Source of the DNA: Peptacetobacter sp900539645
Lineage (GTDB): Bacteria; Bacillota; Clostridia; Peptostreptococcales; Peptostreptococcaceae
NCBI RefSeq assembly: GCF_047807365.1
Contig: NZ_JBLOUI010000003.1
Coordinates: forward strand, 59,084 to 123,083
Direction of reading: 5' to 3'
Length of the DNA: 64,000 nt
Shown here: in pieces, positions 59,994 to 64,000 of the stretch
Numbering within the stretch: the first letter of the stretch is position 1
How the letters are laid out: each line of letters opens with the position of its first letter
The notes under the pieces: generated by a model
Told to the model about the DNA's origin: nothing
Seen by the model: the letters and a program-made list of their open reading frames with translations, nothing else
The model's database searches: none
Translations under genes and position numbers: made by a program

Positions 59994-60926
59994 ATGATTG
60001 AATATCCAAAAGTTAGAAGATACTCAAGTATAAGAAAATTAAATAATATGTTTAAAGAAACAGATTTAATTGAAGTTTCAGAAAAAATAGATGGTGCTAA
60101 TGCTAGTTTTTGTAAGGATTTAACAAAGAAAATAGGGGTAGCTTGTTATTCAAGAGAAAATGAAGTTACAGAACAAGACCATCTTAATGGGTTTTATAAA
60201 TTTATAAAAGAAGAAGTTGCACCAAACATAAGATGTCTAAATCCTGATTATATTTATTTTGGAGAATGGCTTACTAAACATAGACTAAGATATAAAAAAG
60301 AATGTTATAACAAGTTTTATTTATTTGATATATATGACGAAAAAAATAAAAGATGGCTAACAACAAAAGAAAAGAAAGATACAATAAAATATAGTTTAAT
60401 GAGAATTTTTATAAAAAATTTAGAAGTTGTTCCTATGACAATTATTCCTTATTCTGATTTTAATAGAAATTATGAATTGAATAAAGAAATATATGAAAAT
60501 ATATTACCTCAAATTAATGATAATCCTGAAGGTTTTGTTTTTAAAGCATACGATAAAACATATCAAGATGAACCATTATTCTTTAAAGTTGTTAATCCTA
60601 TATTTGAAGAAGTAAAAGCGACACCTAGGGCGAAGAGTAATGAAGTTATTTTGATGGAAAGTATATGTACTGAAAGTAGAATATATAAAATAATACTTAA
60701 ATTATTAGATGCAAATACTATATCTGATGAAGATTTATTTGTAGAAAATATGAGTTTATTAATGAAAATAATAATTCCTAAAGTATTGGAAGATATTTTA
60801 GAAGAAGAATCAGACCTTATAGAAGAATGGAAGTCAAAAGGACTTATAACAGATAATAAAGTTGGAAAATCTGTAGGTAAAATAACACCTAAGTTTATAG
60901 TTAAATTTATAGAAGGATTAGATTAG
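59994..60926 (+). CDS. Rnl-type RNA ligase
   Basis: A 310-residue protein with AGGAGG ahead of the ATG. Ligase motif I is SEKIDGANAS with K31 as adenylation site; motif III YIYFGEWL, motif IV EGFVFKAY and motif V FFKVVN follow in order. It belongs to the T4 Rnl2-like/RNA_ligase group and seals nicked RNA, for example damaged tRNA. It complements RtcB, which uses different end chemistry. Confidence 0.88.
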   Translation: MIEYPKVRRYSSIRKLNNMFKETDLIEVSEKIDGANASFCKDLTKKIGVACYSRENEVTEQDHLNGFYKFIKEEVAPNIRCLNPDYIYFGEWLTKHRLRYKKECYNKFYLFDIYDEKNKRWLTTKEKKDTIKYSLMRIFIKNLEVVPMTIIPYSDFNRNYELNKEIYENILPQINDNPEGFVFKAYDKTYQDEPLFFKVVNPIFEEVKATPRAKSNEVILMESICTESRIYKIILKLLDANTISDEDLFVENMSLLMKIIIPKVLEDILEEESDLIEEWKSKGLITDNKVGKSVGKITPKFIVKFIEGLD

Positions 60927-60928
60927 TT

Positions 60929-61216
60929 ATGAATATAAAAATAGCTAAAAAAATAAGCAATATACAAAAAAATAGATTAAATAATTATAGTATTAAAAAG
61001 GCAAGAAAATTTATAAATTCTGAGATTAGAAAATCTGCATTAGATGGAGAATATTCAACAACAATATGTTTAGGAACATATTTAGATGATTTTAAAAAGA
61101 CAGTTAAAGAACAAGAAAATTATTATAAAGAAAAAGGATTTGATGTAGAATTGATAACCTCTGAAAATCAATTTTATTCTAAAAAATATTCTATAAAAAT
61201 ATCTTGGAATGACTAA
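60929..61216 (+). CDS. Hypothetical small basic protein
   Basis: A 95-residue Lys-rich protein two bases after the RNA ligase stop. Helical N-terminus and a beta-rich C-terminus (GFDVELITSENQFYSKKYSIKISW). No family recognised. Confidence 0.5.
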   Translation: MNIKIAKKISNIQKNRLNNYSIKKARKFINSEIRKSALDGEYSTTICLGTYLDDFKKTVKEQENYYKEKGFDVELITSENQFYSKKYSIKISWND

Positions 61217-61225
61217 AAATACAAT

Positions 61226-61320
61226 TTGATACCTAATTTTTAATAAAAATAGTATTTTTAGAAAATACTAATCTCTAAAATGCTAGAAAATGTGGTGTTT
61301 TAGAGATTGGATTCTTAAAT
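61226..61320 (+). promoter_or_regulatory. TTGATAC element followed by an 11-bp-stem hairpin
   Basis: TTGATACCTAATTTTTAAT (from 61226) without a clear -10, then AATCTCTAAAA/TTTTAGAGATT around an 18-nt loop (about 61269-61308). Possibly a leader regulating the following membrane gene. Confidence 0.45.
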
Positions 61321-61367
61321 AAAATTGTCATTTTATTGTGAAATAATAATAATGGGAGGTTATTAAC

Positions 61368-61619
61368 GTGAAGGAATTTTTAGTAGGATTACCTATAACT
61401 TTAATAGGTTTATTATTAATATTTGTACCAACAATAATATTTGGAGAAATATTTTTGAATATATTAGCAATAATTTTGTTAATAGTTGCATTAGTAATGT
61501 TTTCTTGGATGATTGGAAGTGAAATATTAGATAAACAATTTAAAAAGGAGAAAGATATGAATATATTAGAAGCATTTAAAAAAATAGAGCAAGGAGAAAA
61601 AGTTAGACCTGTTGAGTAG
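61368..61619 (+). CDS. Two-helix membrane protein reading through into a Tad2-like start
   Basis: An 83-residue frame starting with GTG after GGGAGG. Residues 1-55 are two transmembrane helices (LPITLIGLLLIFVPTIIF, LNILAIILLIVALVMFSW). The frame then runs through an internal ribosome binding site and ATG (61557) of a decayed Tad2-like gene and ends at its premature stop. The true membrane protein may have ended earlier before mutation. Confidence 0.5.
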   Translation: MKEFLVGLPITLIGLLLIFVPTIIFGEIFLNILAIILLIVALVMFSWMIGSEILDKQFKKEKDMNILEAFKKIEQGEKVRPVE

Positions 61620-61752
61620 GGAAAAGAAAATTATGAAGGAAGTGAAATGTATCTTTATAATCGTTTATAACAAGGAACAAAAAAATAAGTGACGGACTAG
61701 ATGATTGGGATATGTTAGATATTATAGAAGCATATCAAGAATTAAATAAGTA
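61557..61752 (+). pseudogene. Decayed Tad2-like gene
   Basis: AAGGAG followed by ATG 61557 opens MNILEAFKKIEQGEKVRPVE and stops at TAG (61617-61619). Further fragments in shifted frames end with LDDWDMLDIIEAYQELNK, the typical end of the Cys-module family. The central part and Cys residues are lost. Confidence 0.65.
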
Positions 61753-61783
61753 ATATTATAACTTTATTGAAAGAGGTATATTT

Positions 61784-62194
61784 ATGACATTAATAGATGC
61801 TTTGAAAAAATTAAAAAATGGAAAGAAAATAAGACACAAAAAATGGAATGAGAAATATTATTTTTATGCAAATAAAGAAGGTTGTATATATGATAGTTGT
61901 GGTCGATTTAAAGAAATAATGATAAATGAGATAAATGATTTTACAGATGATAATTGGGAGATATATGACGAGAAAACTTTAAAAGAAAAAATGTTTGATT
62001 TATCATCTTATTGTTTTTGGTTTAAATCTGCCGAAGGTGGATGTCAATTATGTAGTATTAAAGAAGAATGTTTAGAAAATAAATATTCCATAGATTTGCA
62101 TACTCAACTTTTATTAGAGGGTAATGAAAATTTAAGTGAGGAATTAATTAATAAATGGCATGAACAACTAGTTGATGAAGGAGAGATAAAGTGA
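61784..62194 (+). CDS. Tad2/DUF2829-like protein with Cys module
   Basis: A 136-residue protein after GAAAGAGG. MTLIDALKKLKNGKKIRHKKWNEKYYFYANKEG...DDNWEIYD matches the Tad2-like N-terminal pattern well. The second half has C...CQLCSIKEEC and a helical end. The next gene starts within its stop codon. Confidence 0.55.
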   Translation: MTLIDALKKLKNGKKIRHKKWNEKYYFYANKEGCIYDSCGRFKEIMINEINDFTDDNWEIYDEKTLKEKMFDLSSYCFWFKSAEGGCQLCSIKEECLENKYSIDLHTQLLLEGNENLSEELINKWHEQLVDEGEIK

Positions 62195-62733
62195 AATTAA
62201 AACATAATTATAAAGAAATACTTAAAAAGAATGGATTTGAAAATGCAGAAATAGAAAAGTTTTCTTATGGTAATGCTTTAGATAATATAAAAATTCCTAT
62301 AAGTGATTTTATAAATAAATATTTATCCGAAGGTAAATATAAGATTACTAATATTATATTAAATAAATATTTTAAAAATATTAAAATAGATTTTTATAAA
62401 AAAGATTATATAAATTATTGTAATGATTATTTTAATAGTTATGATGCAATTTACTTTACAAAAAATGATAATTCATATAATACAGGTAATGAAGAATTAC
62501 TAGAAATAATAATAAATGAATTAAAAACTTATAATTTAATTGAATCATCAGAAAGTTATATTAAATTGTTAAAAGAATTTGAAAATCTATATTATTCTCA
62601 AGACTTTTACTTCTTTGATAATTTATCAAATTTTATTAAAACTATATCAGAAGAATTTGATGAGCATATATATGATGCTAAAGAAAAATTCTATGATGAT
62701 TTGAAAGAATTAATATTTATAGATGAGGAATAA
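62191..62733 (+). CDS. Hypothetical acidic protein
   Basis: A 180-residue Tyr/Asn-rich acidic protein overlapping the previous gene by 4 bp (GTGA), so coupled. No family recognised. Confidence 0.55.
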   Translation: MKLKHNYKEILKKNGFENAEIEKFSYGNALDNIKIPISDFINKYLSEGKYKITNIILNKYFKNIKIDFYKKDYINYCNDYFNSYDAIYFTKNDNSYNTGNEELLEIIINELKTYNLIESSESYIKLLKEFENLYYSQDFYFFDNLSNFIKTISEEFDEHIYDAKEKFYDDLKELIFIDEE

Positions 62734-62736
62734 AAT

Positions 62737-62925
62737 ATGAATTATAAACAAATACAAATAAAAAAATTAAGAAAAGAATATCCTAATGCAAGTAATCATG
62801 GACTTAATGAAATTTTTAAAATAATAGAAAACAACAAAGATAGAGAAGATTTGCTTTTAAAAGATAAAATTATTATATCAATTTTTTCAAATAAAGATTT
62901 TGAAAAATTTTTGTTTAAATTATAA
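62737..62925 (+). CDS. Small helical protein
   Basis: A 62-residue Lys-rich helical protein (QIKKLRKEYPNASNHGLNEIFKIIENNKD). It follows the previous stop by three bases. No family recognised. Confidence 0.5.
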   Translation: MNYKQIQIKKLRKEYPNASNHGLNEIFKIIENNKDREDLLLKDKIIISIFSNKDFEKFLFKL

Positions 62926-63058
62926 ATAATAGAATATTTGAAAGGAGGTGATTCCATTGGGATATTAAATATATTAATAGAGATATTGGTTCTTTCCTCA
63001 ATTCTCTAGCTATAGCGAGTATTATACTAAATAAATTCTAAAGAAAGGTGTTGGTCGA

Positions 63059-63446
63059 ATGATAAGAGTAATTAAAAGAGATTGTAGTATATCAGACTTT
63101 AATAAAGACAAGATTACAATAGCCATAGAAAAGGCTATGAAAAATGGAAGTGGTATATATGAACCACAAATAGCAAAAAATATATCAGATGATATAGAAA
63201 ATGAATTAAAAGAGGTTGCAGAAGTTTCTATCTATAAAATAGAAGAAATGGTATTTGATAAATTAGTTGAATACAATCAGAAAGAAACAGCTAGAGCTTA
63301 TGAAAGTTATAGAACTGTTAGAGAAATGCAACGTAAAGAAAATACTACTGATGATAGTATAGAAGGATTGATAAAAAGAACAAATAAATCAGTACTTAAA
63401 GAAAATTCTAATAAATCGGCAAATGTTGCTTGTACTCAAAGAGATT
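63059..63446 (+). CDS. nrdD: Anaerobic ribonucleotide reductase NrdD, exon 1
   Basis: The first 129 codons plus one base. Residues 1-90 form the ATP-cone regulatory domain (RVIKRDCSISDFNKDKITIAIEKAMKNG...ETARAYESYRTVRE). It continues ...ENSNKSANVACTQRD, the conserved entry into the NrdD catalytic domain, and is then broken by an intron at 63447. The remainder lies beyond the right edge. It supplies deoxyribonucleotides under anaerobic conditions, which suits an anaerobic host. Confidence 0.88.
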
Positions 63447-64000
63447 GTGCGACTTGTTGCAATTTGAAAAGAATTGCCTAGTTAGTTGATAAAATTCAAA
63501 AAAACTAGAACTGTTATCATGATTAGTAGAATGATAGGGTAACGCCTTGAAATGCTAACCTAAAGGACGACTAGCGTAATATTGAGTGAACAATATTGGG
63601 TTAGAAGCTCGTCATCATTGCCTTGGCTACACCGTAAATATTAAAGTGAACAGTATACGAAATGCGAACCAGAGGTGGTCGAGTGTAGTATGGGTATAAG
63701 GTCTATAAAATATCTATGGTTAGGATGTAGATAACACTACTGACGAAATTGGGAATGTACGGGTCTAAAGCTGGGTTATTTAGAAATGAATAAGACACAA
63801 TAAAGTGTCGTGAGTGTGGATTAGTAAAAATGGTCTCTATGAACATCCATATAATGTTACAGGCATTATCAAGCTCACAGGCTCAAACTGATGACCTAAG
63901 GATATTATGTAAAGATAATGATAATGGAACAAGGGAAGCTTAAGATATGGAGGTTTCACTGCCAAAGAAATAGTGGTAAGGAAAGCTAACAAGTATAACT
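63447..64000 (+). mobile_element. Group II intron inserted in nrdD (5' part)
   Basis: The boundary GTGCGACTTGTTGC matches the group II start GTGYG. The sequence then shows a long run of folded, GC-richer RNA without an ORF, as in domain I. IBS1 in the exon (AGAGATT, 63440-63446) pairs with GGTCTCT (63832-63838, two G-U pairs), a candidate EBS1. IBS2 (ACTCAA, 63434-63439) pairs with TTGAGT at about 63583, a candidate EBS2. The catalytic domain V and any reverse transcriptase lie beyond the window. Confidence 0.8.

Noticed and set aside
62926..63058. Short peptide gene behind GAAAGGAGGTGATTCC
   Set aside because: The ribosome binding site is perfect, but every frame lacks a usable start or stops within a few codons; only a start-less frame ending SFLNSLAIASIILNKF is open.
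63447..64000. Group I intron in nrdD
   Set aside because: Group I introns are usual in this gene, but the GTGCG start, EBS/IBS matches and absence of the ACGACTA/TAGTC core fit a group II intron better.

Overview
The window is a 64 kb piece of a very AT-rich temperate phage genome (by eye well above 70% A+T, with strong AGGAGG-type ribosome binding sites and sigma-A promoters) that also carries plasmid-type maintenance genes. It therefore looks like a phage-plasmid of a low-GC Firmicute, most plausibly a Clostridium or close relative. That host is inferred from base composition, codon use and family resemblance; no host gene is present.

Layout. 1-7946, minus strand: virion head module in the order terminase-proximal zinc-ribbon protein, large terminase, portal, small ORF, protease-scaffold, decoration-like protein, major capsid protein and a partial gene running off the left edge. 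8032-10821, minus strand: an RNA-rich block with an HU gene, a tRNA-like relic, six tRNAs (Gln, Met/Ile-CAU, Trp, Asn, Glu, Ser) and a gene-free stretch of about 1 kb that folds back on itself through an 11-bp closing helix, probably a giant structured RNA. 11080-15941, minus strand: plasmid block with a sigma-like/zinc-ribbon protein, two iteron arrays, a winged-helix Rep-like protein, a ParR/ParM partition pair with a five-copy centromere-like repeat array, and a ribbon-helix-helix protein. 16280-23526, plus strand: a small GC-rich structured RNA and a run of mostly unknown early genes including an SprT-like protease and a predicted ADP-ribosyltransferase. 23562-29153: immunity and second replication module with an XRE repressor and repeated operators, ImmA, a catalytically degenerate tyrosine-recombinase-like protein, a Rep-like protein, four copies of a 41-bp repeat and a winged-helix protein. 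29687-63446, plus strand: replication and nucleotide metabolism (DNA ligase, ThyX, dUTPase, DnaB helicase, primase, RecB-like nuclease, DNA polymerase III alpha, anaerobic ribonucleotide reductase), RNA repair (RtcB and an Rnl-type ligase), an antirepressor cluster, methyltransferases and many small proteins.

Three conserved genes are split by introns: group I introns in an AAA ATPase gene (41472-41797) and in the polymerase gene (52313-52728), and a group II intron starting with GTGCG in nrdD (from 63447, running off the right edge).

The most striking observation concerns DNA methylation. All three DNA methyltransferase genes are out of action in this copy, each by a different kind of lesion that could be reversible. 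A C5-cytosine methyltransferase has its ribosome binding site, start codon and first 50 or so codons inverted between 12-bp inverted repeats (57355-57366 and 57529-57540). Flipping the segment in silico restores a perfect 317-codon gene. Its upstream neighbour, an N6-adenine-type methyltransferase, is frameshifted exactly at a G6 tract (56974-56979). A Dam-like gene is frameshifted at GGGG (49019-49022). Together these suggest phase-variable phage DNA modification, although decay or homopolymer sequencing error could explain the two frameshifts.
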